From positions 443,001 through 507,000 of the forward strand of contig JAXDDX010000011.1 in NCBI GenBank assembly GCA_034670405.1: a DNA stretch of 64,000 bases, in the 5' to 3' direction. This DNA comes from Hoplostethus atlanticus (lineage: Eukaryota > Chordata > Actinopteri > Trachichthyiformes > Trachichthyidae). Of the stretch, positions 37,301 to 43,819 are shown piece by piece. The notes beneath the pieces were generated by a model, which was not told the origin of the DNA, made no database searches, and worked only from the letters and a program-made list of their open reading frames with translations. Each line of letters begins with the position of its first letter. Position 1 is the first letter of the stretch. A program made the translations under genes and the position numbers.

Positions 37301-37579
37301 ACATTTTGAAGTGCTTTGAAGTGGATTCATCTGTATCATTGTGGAACTTCTTAGAATCAGTGTCTGCAAGCATTTGTTCTTAATGCTATTTGAGTTCATG
37401 GCTCAAATCAACCTTCTCAACCCTTCAGTGATAGTGCATTGCTCTTCTATGATCAAATGATGCCTTAAAAGTAGGGCAGAAAGTAGATGTAGATGTAAGA
37501 AAATAATATTGATTTGTATTTCTCTTGTCTTTTGCAGTTTCATCCGTCTGTGCCATCTGTCAACATCATTGAAGTTTGA
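11069..37579 (+). CDS. fndc4: fndc4 (FNDC4/FNDC5 family), whole gene span, six coding exons
   Basis: The spliced CDS is 11069-11144, 21069-21184, 23086-23290, 31962-32051, 33579-33712 and 37538-37579. All introns are GT-AG and all phases match, giving 220 residues. Order: hydrophobic signal peptide (1-25), one fibronectin type III domain (about 28-122), a short juxtamembrane linker, a transmembrane helix (about 150-169) and a cytoplasmic tail ending in SVNIIEV. N-glycosylation sequons fall at N33, N78 and N128. The family (FNDC4, and FNDC5, the irisin precursor) consists of type I membrane proteins whose ectodomain is shed. FNDC4 is reported as a soluble factor acting on macrophages and, through GPR116, on adipose tissue. 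The ectodomain matches FNDC4 (SISQQRQ, GES, SDRFPSNSS, GLD..LQTGE). The tail motif STPEH..GGLLRSK is more like FNDC5, so the 4-versus-5 call is likely but not certain. Confidence 0.93.
12147..12192. repeat. (CT)n microsatellite
   Basis: A CT dinucleotide run with one TGTG interruption, in fndc4 intron 1. Confidence 0.9.
16631..16638. repeat. 8-bp target-site duplication, left copy
   Basis: GCTCAGTC, identical to the octamer immediately right of the element at 17919-17926. Eight-base duplications are typical of hAT transposition. Confidence 0.9.
16639..17918 (+). mobile_element. hAT-superfamily DNA transposon, deletion derivative, with intact ends
   Basis: The element starts CAGTGGCGGCTGG and ends with the exact reverse complement CCAGCCGCCACTG (13-bp perfect inverted repeats). 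It is flanked on both sides by GCTCAGTC, a perfect 8-bp target duplication. At 1280 bp it is far shorter than an autonomous hAT element, so it is a deletion derivative. Inside, the + strand still encodes part of a transposase (17269-17523). The ends look well preserved compared with the other transposons in this window, which suggests a relatively late insertion. It lies in fndc4 intron 1 in the gene's own orientation. Confidence 0.9.
17269..17523 (+). pseudogene. Truncated hAT transposase (DUF4371-like N-terminal part)
   Basis: The frame reads FGKVNIAAQLDEGYRIGICK, then HNEEVDKNRHIL and IINCVKFCGAIE. The pattern of an HN..V..NR helix followed by I..C..FCG..E is what I recall from the DUF4371 segment of ZMYM6/ZNF862-like hAT transposases. 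The RNase-H-like catalytic core and the C-terminal dimerisation domain are absent, and the frame drifts after about residue 45. It cannot encode an active enzyme. Confidence 0.7.
17919..17926. repeat. 8-bp target-site duplication, right copy
   Basis: GCTCAGTC, the partner of 16631-16638. Confidence 0.9.
18218..18258. repeat. (GA)n microsatellite
   Basis: About 20 uninterrupted GA units, in fndc4 intron 1. Confidence 0.95.
19655..19845 (+). repeat. tRNA-derived SINE-like remnant
   Basis: GGTGGCTTAGTGGTCTAAT resembles a tRNA A box (TRGYNNARNGG). A diverged GTTCTGCTC sits where a B box would be, then a pyrimidine-rich CTGTTTCCTCACTCCC body. The end TTATCTAAAAATAAA resembles the 3' tail of several fish SINEs. 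Assigned by pattern only. Confidence 0.4.
19920..20035. repeat. Remnant of a fish MITE-like repeat (AGTAATTATTACTT type)
   Basis: It begins CAGTGTTGGACTCATTACTC and continues with reiterated ATTACTT/ACTTTACTT words, then GGAGCAGTAATTTATTAC. Many fish hAT-type miniature elements start CAGTGTTGG and are built of such words. The other end is not recognisable. Confidence 0.4.
20692..20736. repeat. Perfect 20-bp inverted repeat with 5-bp loop
   Basis: The arms 20692-20711 and 20717-20736 are exact reverse complements, beginning TGACTAAATGAATATAG and ending CTATATTCATTTAGTCA. Only TCTAT lies between them. It lies in fndc4 intron 1, 333 bp before exon 2. Confidence 0.95.
21069..21184 (+). CDS. fndc4: fndc4 exon 2: first half of the FNIII domain
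   Basis: The acceptor is TTTTCGTCAG and the donor GTAAGT. It encodes RPPAPVNVSVMHLRADSATV, then SWEVPEGD and FSISQQ, the A, B and C strands of the FNIII fold with the characteristic tryptophan. It carries the first glycosylation sequon (N33). It enters in phase 1 and leaves in phase 0. Confidence 0.93.
21185..23085 (+). other. fndc4: fndc4 intron 2
   Basis: 1.9 kb with an A13 run at 21249-21261 and a short direct repeat of TTGTTAAATAAAC near 22550-22580. No gene, transposon or structured RNA is recognised. Confidence 0.7.
23086..23290 (+). CDS. fndc4: fndc4 exon 3: second half of the FNIII domain and linker
   Basis: The acceptor is ATCCCCAG and the donor GTATGC. The encoded stretch includes FIREVNTTSRACVLWDLEEE, YIIQVQSIGLYGES and SDRFPSNSS. 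The family-hallmark NTT.RAC.LW core, the FNIII E-F tyrosine and two sequons (N78, N128) are present. The SDR.PSNSS end is the best FNDC4-specific mark. Confidence 0.95.
23663..23712. repeat. 50-bp dispersed direct repeat, copy A
   Basis: It reads from TTTCTACTTTTTAAAAAATA to ATTAATCAGGAGT and matches 27070-27119 except for one base (CTATGCAAC versus CTATACAAC). Preceded by a duplicated TATGGGACTCTGGGT at 23621-23663. Confidence 0.9.
24005..24158 (+). repeat. 3' tail of an L2-like LINE
   Basis: Almost identical to 41605-41735, where the same tail follows a recognisable LINE C-terminal coding region. Shared blocks include GTCTCTGTGCTGTTTTTAAT, TTCTATTTTATACATGTG and CTTGTAACATTTGTTTTGAA. Only the tail is present here, as expected for 5' truncation. 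Confidence 0.75.
24540..25660 (+). pseudogene. Decayed DIRS-like retrotransposon (reverse transcriptase remnants)
   Basis: Several + frames together give the RT block order of tyrosine-recombinase (DIRS1-like) retroelements. These are SKISSLLNKGAIRIIPARES and HRGFYS (24700-24790), then LRKYTFRMLRHKVLC (24837-24880) and NWLTTIDQQDAYFHKQI, the motif A aspartate (24903-24955). A later ISKCVEAAF-like piece follows (25025-25057). Frames change repeatedly, the catalytic YLDD-type block is not found, and only shreds to about 25660 look related. No intact recombinase, gag or inverted terminal repeats are visible. The element is dead. Confidence 0.75.
27070..27119. repeat. 50-bp dispersed direct repeat, copy B
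   Basis: Partner of 23663-23712 in the same orientation, 49 of 50 bases identical. Confidence 0.9.
27500..27865. repeat. Dispersed repeat with AGTACTT/AAGTAC words
   Basis: The left part has reiterated AAAGTACTGATAAAATAATA-type words. The right part reads AATGGAAATACTCAAGTACA followed by AGTACCTCAGTACTTCAGTA. From memory such blocks belong to a dispersed fish repeat of MITE type. Ends are not defined. Confidence 0.35.
29523..29733. repeat. 23-bp minisatellite, nine copies
   Basis: The unit is GTTGTCATATTGACGTTGC plus AGGT, tandem about nine times. Copies alternate between GACG and GATG (two-unit phase). Copies 4-5 share the CACGT and CATAGTGACG variants with copies 8-9, implying a four-copy (92-bp) duplication. 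The following 29734-29790 repeats the TTGCAGCGTTT.TGAAATGC phrase once more. Confidence 0.92.
31254..31304. repeat. (CA)n microsatellite
   Basis: About 25 CA units in fndc4 intron 3, roughly 660 bp before exon 4. Confidence 0.95.
31962..32051 (+). CDS. fndc4: fndc4 exon 4: juxtamembrane segment and start of the TM helix
   Basis: The acceptor is CTCTCCCAG and the donor GTAAGT. It encodes DPTMQGLDKSRHLQTGE followed by MIIIVVVLLMWA, the first two thirds of the transmembrane helix. The LQTGE..IIVVVLLMWA pattern is shared by FNDC4 and FNDC5. Phase 1 at both ends. Confidence 0.94.
32881..32926. repeat. (CCATATGT)n short tandem repeat
   Basis: About five imperfect copies of an 8-bp unit containing the palindrome CATATG. 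It creates an artefactual MDIWTYGHMG-type ORF on the other strand. Confidence 0.85.
33500..33554 (+). repeat. (TG)n tract beside the exon 5 splice acceptor
   Basis: TG repeats with GTGCGTG interruptions, ending about 24 nt before the acceptor of fndc4 exon 5. In the transcript it is a UG-rich tract placed between the likely branch point and the pyrimidine stretch CCATCTCCCACCTCCTGGCAG. UG tracts are known TDP-43 binding sites; a regulatory role here is inference. Confidence 0.85.
33579..33712 (+). CDS. fndc4: fndc4 exon 5: end of TM helix and cytoplasmic tail
   Basis: The acceptor is CCTCCTGGCAG and the donor GTGAGC. It encodes VIALFCRQYDIIKDND, a lysine/serine-rich stretch and STPEHHSGGLLRSK. 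The FCRQYDIIKDN block at the inner membrane face is nearly invariant in the family. The intron just before it carries a (TG)n tract that ends about 24 nt from the acceptor. Confidence 0.95.
33713..37537 (+). other. fndc4: fndc4 intron 5 (3.8 kb)
   Basis: It has a possible tRNA-SINE-like block at 34385-34515 and a stretch open on both strands at 34988-35398 that resembles no family I know. The rest is AT-rich with nothing recognised. Confidence 0.7.
34385..34515 (+). repeat. Possible SINE-like remnant
   Basis: GATGGTGTAGCAGTTGAGAC resembles a degenerate tRNA A box. It is followed by TCTGGGCCCACATGTGCCTC and a CTCTCTCCCATGTCTTCC pyrimidine-rich body ending TGTCTCAATTAAGG. The pattern is reminiscent of fish tRNA SINEs but the B box is not clear. 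Confidence 0.35.
37538..37579 (+). CDS. fndc4: fndc4 exon 6: last 13 residues and stop
   Basis: The acceptor is TGTCTTTTGCAG. It encodes FHPSVPSVNIIEV and a TGA at 37577-37579. A C-terminal S(V/I)N.I(E/D)(V/A) end is shared by the family and may be a PDZ-type ligand; that role is inference. Confidence 0.88.
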   Translation, partial: FHPSVPSVNIIEV

Positions 37580-38340
37580 AAGGGAAGGATGCAGATGTCA
37601 GATTTCTCCCTCTCCCCTCCCTCTACTATCATCGCTCCATTTTCAACTTTTCTCACGGATGTGTAAAAAAAAATCTGTGCTGAGACAGTTGTCTTTCTGG
37701 TTACTATGAGGCACGATCACTGACGCAGGGTTGGCCAAGTTAATCTAGCAGAAGACACACATGCATGCACACATGTATATACACAAAATGTCAACACAAA
37801 GGCAGCGTGTTACCCCACCACCCACACACGCAGACCTCCTCAAACACACACACACACACCTTAGTAGCTAAAACAAATCTACTCCGGTTGATAAATGTTA
37901 ACACATGATGTAGTTAACATTGGTGTCTTTGCCAGATGTTTGTTATGTTATTGCAATACAATACACACAATTATCATCTCTGGGAGGCCTATGTTCATGT
38001 TTTCAATAGCCAGTATATTTTTGATATTGGCGTGTACAACTAGATGCCATGTTCATATGCTATAGACAGTGTTAATGTACAGTAAGTACAGTAACTATTG
38101 GCATCCAAAATCAATTCAAGGAAACCACAACGAACATTTCTAGATTATTCCAATTAAAATGCCATTTTGTGAACATTGCATTTCTCAAATGTAATAGAGT
38201 ACATACAACATATCTGTACATATTTCATTCATGTACTAAAAGGAGTTGCATGCAGGTCATTTGCCTGTAGTATAGCATTTGATGTGTATTCTAATTTACA
38301 TGAAAAGATGCGAAAATAAACATTATTGCAATACGATGAG
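37580..38340 (+). other. fndc4: fndc4 3' UTR with polyadenylation signal
   Basis: Non-coding sequence follows the stop codon, with a short (CA)n run at 37847-37857. A canonical AATAAA stands at 38315-38320, followed by a T-rich stretch. Cleavage is therefore expected around 38335-38345, giving a UTR of roughly 760 nt. Confidence 0.65.
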
Positions 38341-38639
38341 ACTATTCATATTTTGCTTCTTCTATTTGCCCTGCTTTACACCTTTCTTGATTAGTTGCAA
38401 ATGTCCTGATCAATGTATTATCTGAAGTGAAAAATTATTTTGAATGTTGTATAGACCCAGTATCAGCTACTGTTATGGTGTTGAAGAGGTTCAATTTACT
38501 CCTCTGGCAGAGATAGTATGAAATCTGTCTCACTGAAGCCCTAACTTTTTAAAGAGTTTCAAAAGCTGGGTCAGCAGAATTTAGCTCACCTCAAGTTTCC
38601 ATCCTGCATCATATTTAGTTTTTTGTCTCTACTTGGTCT

Positions 38640-38830
38640 TGTCTGCAATGTGTTCAGAATGCAGCAACAAGGCTTTTAACTAGACAACCTGAACTTTTAA
38701 CATTTACTCACCCTACACTGGCTCACAGTTGATTTTACAATACATTTTATAGTTTTATGGATCACTTTAAAAGCAATGAAGGCCTGAGTTCATATTCTAC
38801 AACAAGGACCCTGAGTAGGGAAGTCATATG
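38640..38830 (+). repeat. L2-like LINE C-terminal fragment
   Basis: Translation gives a degraded VFRMQQQGF, then TLHWLTVDF and FIVLWITLKAMKA. This corresponds to the VQNAAAR.L, LHWLPV and FKIL...KALNG blocks found near the 3' end of fish L2 LINEs. Stops interrupt it. The 33-bp minisatellite begins right at its 3' side. Confidence 0.65.
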
Positions 38831-38833
38831 TTT

Positions 38834-39317
38834 AGATCTACAAACAATGCTGTTGCAGACAGTCATAGATCTACAAACAATGTTGTTGCAGACAGTCATA
38901 GATCTACAAACAATGCTGTTGCAGACAGTCATAGATCTACAAACAATGCTGTTGCAGACAGTCATAGATCTACAAACAATGTTGTTGCAGACAGTCATAG
39001 ATCTACAAACAATGCTGTTGTAGACAGTCATAGATCTACAAACAATGCTGTTGTAGACAGTCATAGATCTACAAACAATGCTGTTGCAGACAGTCATAGA
39101 TCTACAAACAATGCTGTTGTAGACAGTCATAGATCTACAAACAATGCTGTTGCAGACAGTCATAGATCTACAAACAATGCTGTTGTAGACAGTCATAGAT
39201 CTACAAACAATGCTGTTGTAGACAGTCATAGATCTACAAACAATGCTGTTGCAGACAGTCATAGATCTACAAACAATGCTGTTGTAGACAGTCATAGAGC
39301 TACAAACAATGTTGTTT
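38834..39317. repeat. 33-bp minisatellite, 14 units plus a partial one
   Basis: Every unit begins AGATCTACAAACAATG, so AGATCT recurs every 33 bp. Fourteen full units run to 39295, then a diverged fifteenth (AGAGCTAC...). Units differ mainly at two positions (GCTG/GTTG and GCAG/GTAG). The GTAG/GCAG pattern in units 6-10 (T T C T C) is repeated by units 11-14 (T T C T), suggesting a five-unit duplication. Because 33 is divisible by three, several frames on both strands stay open (up to 177 codons); these are not genes. Confidence 0.95.
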
Positions 39318-39432
39318 TGTAACTGAGACCAGATGAAAGATGCTGTTCGAATGGGATTGCAGTTGTGATGTGCCGGGTGAGTTTAAATGGATAAGTGTAA
39401 CGATGTTGAAGAGGTAAACACATTGGTGAATC

Positions 39433-39467
39433 ACATTTGGTTAAAGTAGGTTGTTTTAACCAAATGT
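39433..39467. repeat. Inverted repeat, 13-bp arms
   Basis: ACATTTGGTTAAA at 39433-39445 and TTTAACCAAATGT at 39455-39467 are exact reverse complements with a 9-bp loop. It lies just right of the 33-bp minisatellite. Confidence 0.9.
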
Positions 39468-41045
39468 TGAGGTTGTCTTGGTGCCATCAAGCATGAGAGC
39501 AGGAGAGACCTCACCACAAGTTGTAATTCCTGTAATGCTTCTCATTAAATTCATTTTCTCAACTACAAATGATCCATTAGTAGGTGAAAGGTAATCATTA
39601 TCTAATCTAAAACAGCTCATGAATCATAGTTATTAAAACATCTCACCAAAAACACTACAGTACTTTCATCCATGATAAACTTAGTTACATGTACTAGTAA
39701 CTCAATTAAAAGATGAGATGTTTTTTTATTATCTTCTATTAAATGAGCCAATTGAAGGATGAAAGGAGGAAGGATTGAAGTTGTGCCAAAAGATTACTAT
39801 TGATTACTCCTAGAGCACGAGCACAAACTCCTTCCTCCCAATCCATACGTGTAGACACACTGTGCGAGAGAGGGATTTCTGCTGCAGGACTTTAACAAAT
39901 TCAATAGGCCATTTTACCTTTAGGCCTCTAAACTAGGAAGTTTCTTAATCGGAAAATGTAATTACATAGAAGCATCTAAGAATACAGTTCAGCTTAAAAT
40001 AGAAGGTGATTGCAGTGTCTTAAGGATTAATGGGTAATGTTGTACTTCCTCACCCATTCTCCTAGCTCTCCTTTTGGTGTCTTGGTGCAATAACTACTCT
40101 GCTGACTGCTTCCATTAGATGGTCAGGGGATATTATTTTATAGTCTGTTCATAGGGGAGACAGACAAAAAAGTAAACTGTGGCATGGTCGAGGTCAGCAC
40201 AGGGTAACAGAAATACAAAAAAGGGCTGGTTCAACAGATCTATAAATATGGGGTTTGTATAGGTTTTATATTATATAATATCTTATTTACTATTACTATT
40301 ATTTACTATTACTACTTACAGTATCTCTCCATGTGTACTGATATTAACCTCATTCAATTCGCTTCCCTGTTGTCCATCTGTACTGTTTTCTTTCCATATG
40401 GGCTGGGGTAATGGGCCAGGAGCAGACTGGAGATCAGTGTATAAGTACAACCTCGTTATAGCTTGATGTTATCATGCCATCATCATTAAGCTTTATTGAG
40501 GTAATATAATAGCAGTATTTGTTAAAAATGCTATGCGTTAAAAAGCTGTATATCTAAATATCTTTACGAGTGCAGAGACTATTAAATCGGTTTGTTTATT
40601 GTCATGTGCTAGATAACATGCACAGTCATACACACAACTACAGTGCCTTGCAGATTATTATGTACGCCATTCTCTCAGCTGCAGTAGTAGATAAAACCAC
40701 ATCATATCTGATCATATAGCTCACATCATATCTGACCTCCACAAGCCAATCTCATCACTGAGTCCTATCATCACGTAAATACTGAATTGGTACAACCATT
40801 GCCAACAAAATATTAAGCAATTAGGGCAGTGCAGCATGTTATCAGAAGCTAATTCGACATTTCTAAACCATGTTAAACAGCCAATTGACAACTAATTACT
40901 CACTTCTGAATGCCTACTGAGCGATTCATTTGCAGATCCTCGGCCACCATGGACAAATTAGACATTGATAATGAACATCTTGCCCCAGAATTAAACATTA
41001 GCATCCACTGAATTATAAACTCTACATTCTGTGTTGAAAGAATAC

Positions 41046-41046
<1 letters not shown>

Positions 41047-41089
<43 letters not shown>
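41047..41089. repeat. (GA)n microsatellite
   Basis: About 21 uninterrupted AG units. Confidence 0.95.
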
Positions 41090-41091
<2 letters not shown>

Positions 41092-41269
41092 ACACAGGAG
41101 AAAGGACTTGGCAACAATCCATCCACTACCTCTTTGTTTTTTTATTGGTGAACCACCTTGTCTGACCTATACCATCTGGGGTTTGGGAGGTTGCACAGGA
41201 TGCCAATCATTGACACTACTGTGATATTTTTGTCCCAGGAGAGTGTCTGCTACTGCCTTAATAGAAAAA

Positions 41270-41740
41270 GCAGAACAGCACACAACTCTTAACCAACTCA
41301 CATCGTAGGTCACACATTACTCCTGGCCTCTCTACATTGGTTGCCTATTGAGCGCAGAATTGATTTTAAAATTATTTGGCCCCACTTTATATCTCTGAAC
41401 TGCTGTGTCCCTTTTCAACAGCTAGATCTCTCAGGTCTTCTGACCAAGGCCTTCTGGCCGTACTTACAACCAGGCTGAAAACAAAGGGAGGCCGAGGTTT
41501 TGCAGTCATTGCTCCCTCTCTTTGGAACCGTCTCCCTGTAGTCATTAAAAATGTAGAGTAAGTTCCTGGTTTTAAGAAGCTTTTAAAAACTCACTTGTAC
41601 TGTGGGCATTTTATTTTGTAACATGTCTCTGTCTCTGTGCTGTTTTTAATATTTCATATTTTTTATCTTGTATTTCTATTTTATACATGTGTTATTGTTG
41701 TGCAGCACCTTGTAACATTTGTTTTGAAAGTTTCTTACAT
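41270..41740 (+). pseudogene. L2-like LINE, C-terminal coding end and 3' tail
   Basis: The 41376-41561 frame reads APLYISELLCPFSTARSLRS, SDQGLLAVLTTRLKTKG and FAVIAPSLWNRLP. The LAP.YLS.LL, ARSLRSS, P.TRLK..G.R.FAV.AP.LWN.LP order is the familiar C-terminal end of L2 (Maui-type) fish LINEs. The preceding TCTCTACATTGGTTGCC encodes the upstream LHWLP block. The coding part gives way to a tail (41605-41735) that recurs at 24005-24158. This is a 5'-truncated, inactive copy. Confidence 0.85.
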
Positions 41741-42209
41741 ACTACACTAAGGGGGTAAACCGGTAACCTATAGCAATGAGTAACAATTGTATGAAGTGAT
41801 ATTTCTTAAACAGTTATTTACTCAACTAGTTATTCATTAAGAGATAATTATTAGATTTTTTCACAACATATCTTTTTTTTCTTTACAGTATGCCCACAAA
41901 TCTTATTAGACTGGCTGTAAACTTTTTTGACATGTGCAGGTAATATAGTGACCTTGGATCTGTAAAAGAAGTTCAACAGGGAATCAAGACAGCAAGAGCT
42001 TTATGGAGTGGAACGCAGTCGAAGTGTAAAGTAGTAGACACAGGTAAATCAATTCCTCACACTAGAAATTATCACGCTGTATCATACACTATATACTCAG
42101 GTAACACAATAATACAGTAATACAAAAGAATAAATCCTGGTGTCTAAATACAAATACCAAATACCGGTTATTTCAATAATGACGCTATAATTGTCAATAA
42201 TTTTCAGTC

Positions 42210-42817
42210 TCAGTAGTAAATGAAAAATGAAATAGTTGTAAAAAAGCAGTAAATGAAGTGGAGCCTCTCTTTGCAGCCATAGTTCCTCCACAGCCGCTCC
42301 TTGGTGACTGCTCCACACTGCTGACTCCAGGCTGGGCACATGTGCTTATCTCCTCCCTGTGGCCAGACCTGGTACTCCAGAGATTCCTTGTTCACCCACA
42401 GCCATCGGTCTCCCAGGTAAGGCAGGGTGATACACAAACGCTTGGCCATCTGAGCTATCTGGATCTCCCTGTGCTCCAGGACTATCTCAGATACCAAATT
42501 GTCAAAGTCAGAATGATGATCCTTGCTGTGCTCCTGAGCCTCCTCCCACATCCTCATCTCCCTCAGCATGACTGGACTGATGCAGAAGGGCTGATAAATG
42601 TGCTAATCAGAAATAGACTATTGACTCCTAAACATATAACTAGTCTTATTGTTAGTCCATCAACAGCGTACCGACCCCCTGAATCTCTGTAGATCATCCT
42701 CAGAGCTGATGGGGCTACATTGGTTGGAAGGTTTGTACTCCTGAACATGAAACCACTTGTGATCTTACAGATACTGTACTTTTTAAATGCTTCTGACATC
42801 CTGGAAATAAGAGTCAT
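42210..42817 (-). pseudogene. Unidentified minus-strand open frames, possible broken gene or repeat
   Basis: Two minus-strand frames overlap near 42565: 42817-42563 (85 codons) and 42569-42210 (120 codons). The second begins MLREMRMWEEAQEHSKDHHS and contains EHREIQIAQMAKRLC, LGDRWLWVNKESLEYQVWP and SQQCGAVTKERLWRNYGCKE. The charged helical start and the tryptophan/cysteine-rich middle look more protein-like than the neighbouring chance ORFs, and the segment is GC-richer than its surroundings. No family was recognised, there is no poly(A) or splice evidence, and a + frame over the same bases is also open for 144 codons. It could be a retrocopy fragment, part of an unknown transposon, or chance. 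Confidence 0.25.
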
Positions 42818-43079
42818 TTTGCTGAAGGTTTTTGTCTTTATCCTTGTAATGTATTGCTCTGAAGAATGAAATTAAAAAAAAGTCCCACTGTTGATGCTGC
42901 TTGGTGTGAGTCTGATAATTTGTTTTGAGTTTTGAGGCACATTGCCAAGATGTGACATCCAAATCTTTGGAAATCAAAATGGTATTTGCACAGCTCCACA
43001 AACAACACACTAATCTCTCACAAATAGTGTCTATCTCTCACAAAATCTGTCTCAATCAGAGCAATGAGAGGCTGAAAAA

Positions 43080-43680
43080 AATGTACCTTGAACCTGCCTG
43101 TACTTGCCTATTGCAAAACATGGAAATGGCCCTCAAAAATGTATGCATCAACTCTACTCTCTTTCAAAGCATTGCCCTTCAATACATCTCAGACCTACTT
43201 ACTCCCTACAAACCTACCCAAACCCCCTCGGCTCACAGGATGCTGGACCTCATTATGTCACATATTCAGCCTGCAACACTCCCTCCCACAACCTTAACTC
43301 TCTTTGGAACCAGCTTCCCATGTCAGGGAATTCAGATACTGTCCATTTCTGTAAGTCCAGACTTTATTTAGTATTGCCTACAACCAACTGTAACTTACCC
43401 AACAAACCTCCACCGCACTCATCCCCTGTTCCTCCCTCTCTCCCTCTATGCCACCCTTGCTATGTTTGCTGGTCCAGAGCTCTCCGTGTCCATACTCACT
43501 ATGTCTACAACTACGTAAGCATGCAAACACACACCCATCCCATATACAAACACAAGATCTGGCCTACTCAGTGACTGTGTTGTGTCTGTCTTCTCTAGTT
43601 TTAATTTGTGTCCTTAGTTGCTCTGCAGAGCACTTTGTGACAAACCTGTGATGTTAAACGCACTTTATCATAGATTAGAT
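43080..43680 (+). pseudogene. LINE (L2/CR1/Rex-like) 3'-terminal fragment
   Basis: The frame at 43104-43574 contains SLWNQLPMSGNSDTVHFCKS followed by RLYL. This matches the general LWN.LP...RNSDSV..FKSRLK pattern that ends several fish LINE ORF2 proteins. The run CTGCAGAGCACTTTGTGACA at 43620-43641 and AAACGCACTTTATCATAGAT just after it resemble the usual LINE tail. Frames shift upstream, so it is dead. Confidence 0.6.
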
Positions 43681-43776
43681 TTAGGTTTAATACTTAAATA
43701 TGGAAAAATAGACTAACCGTTATCTGTTTTCTGCTCTTGCCGACTGGCCTTGTGTTGCCCGGTGCTCTCAGGTCCA

Positions 43777-43778
<2 letters not shown>

Positions 43779-43817
<39 letters not shown>
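43779..43817. repeat. (CA)n microsatellite
   Basis: About 19 CA units, about 100 bp after the LINE tail. Confidence 0.95.

Positions 43818-43819
<2 letters not shown>

Noticed and set aside
38757-39322. Long repetitive ORFs (up to 177 codons, both strands)
   Set aside because: They arise from a 33-bp tandem repeat, whose period keeps several frames open. No start context, splice sites or family resemblance.
42925-43371. 148-codon + ORF starting MSFEAHCQDV
   Set aside because: Its second half overlaps, in a different frame, the LINE 3' fragment at 43080-43680. No consistent protein family.
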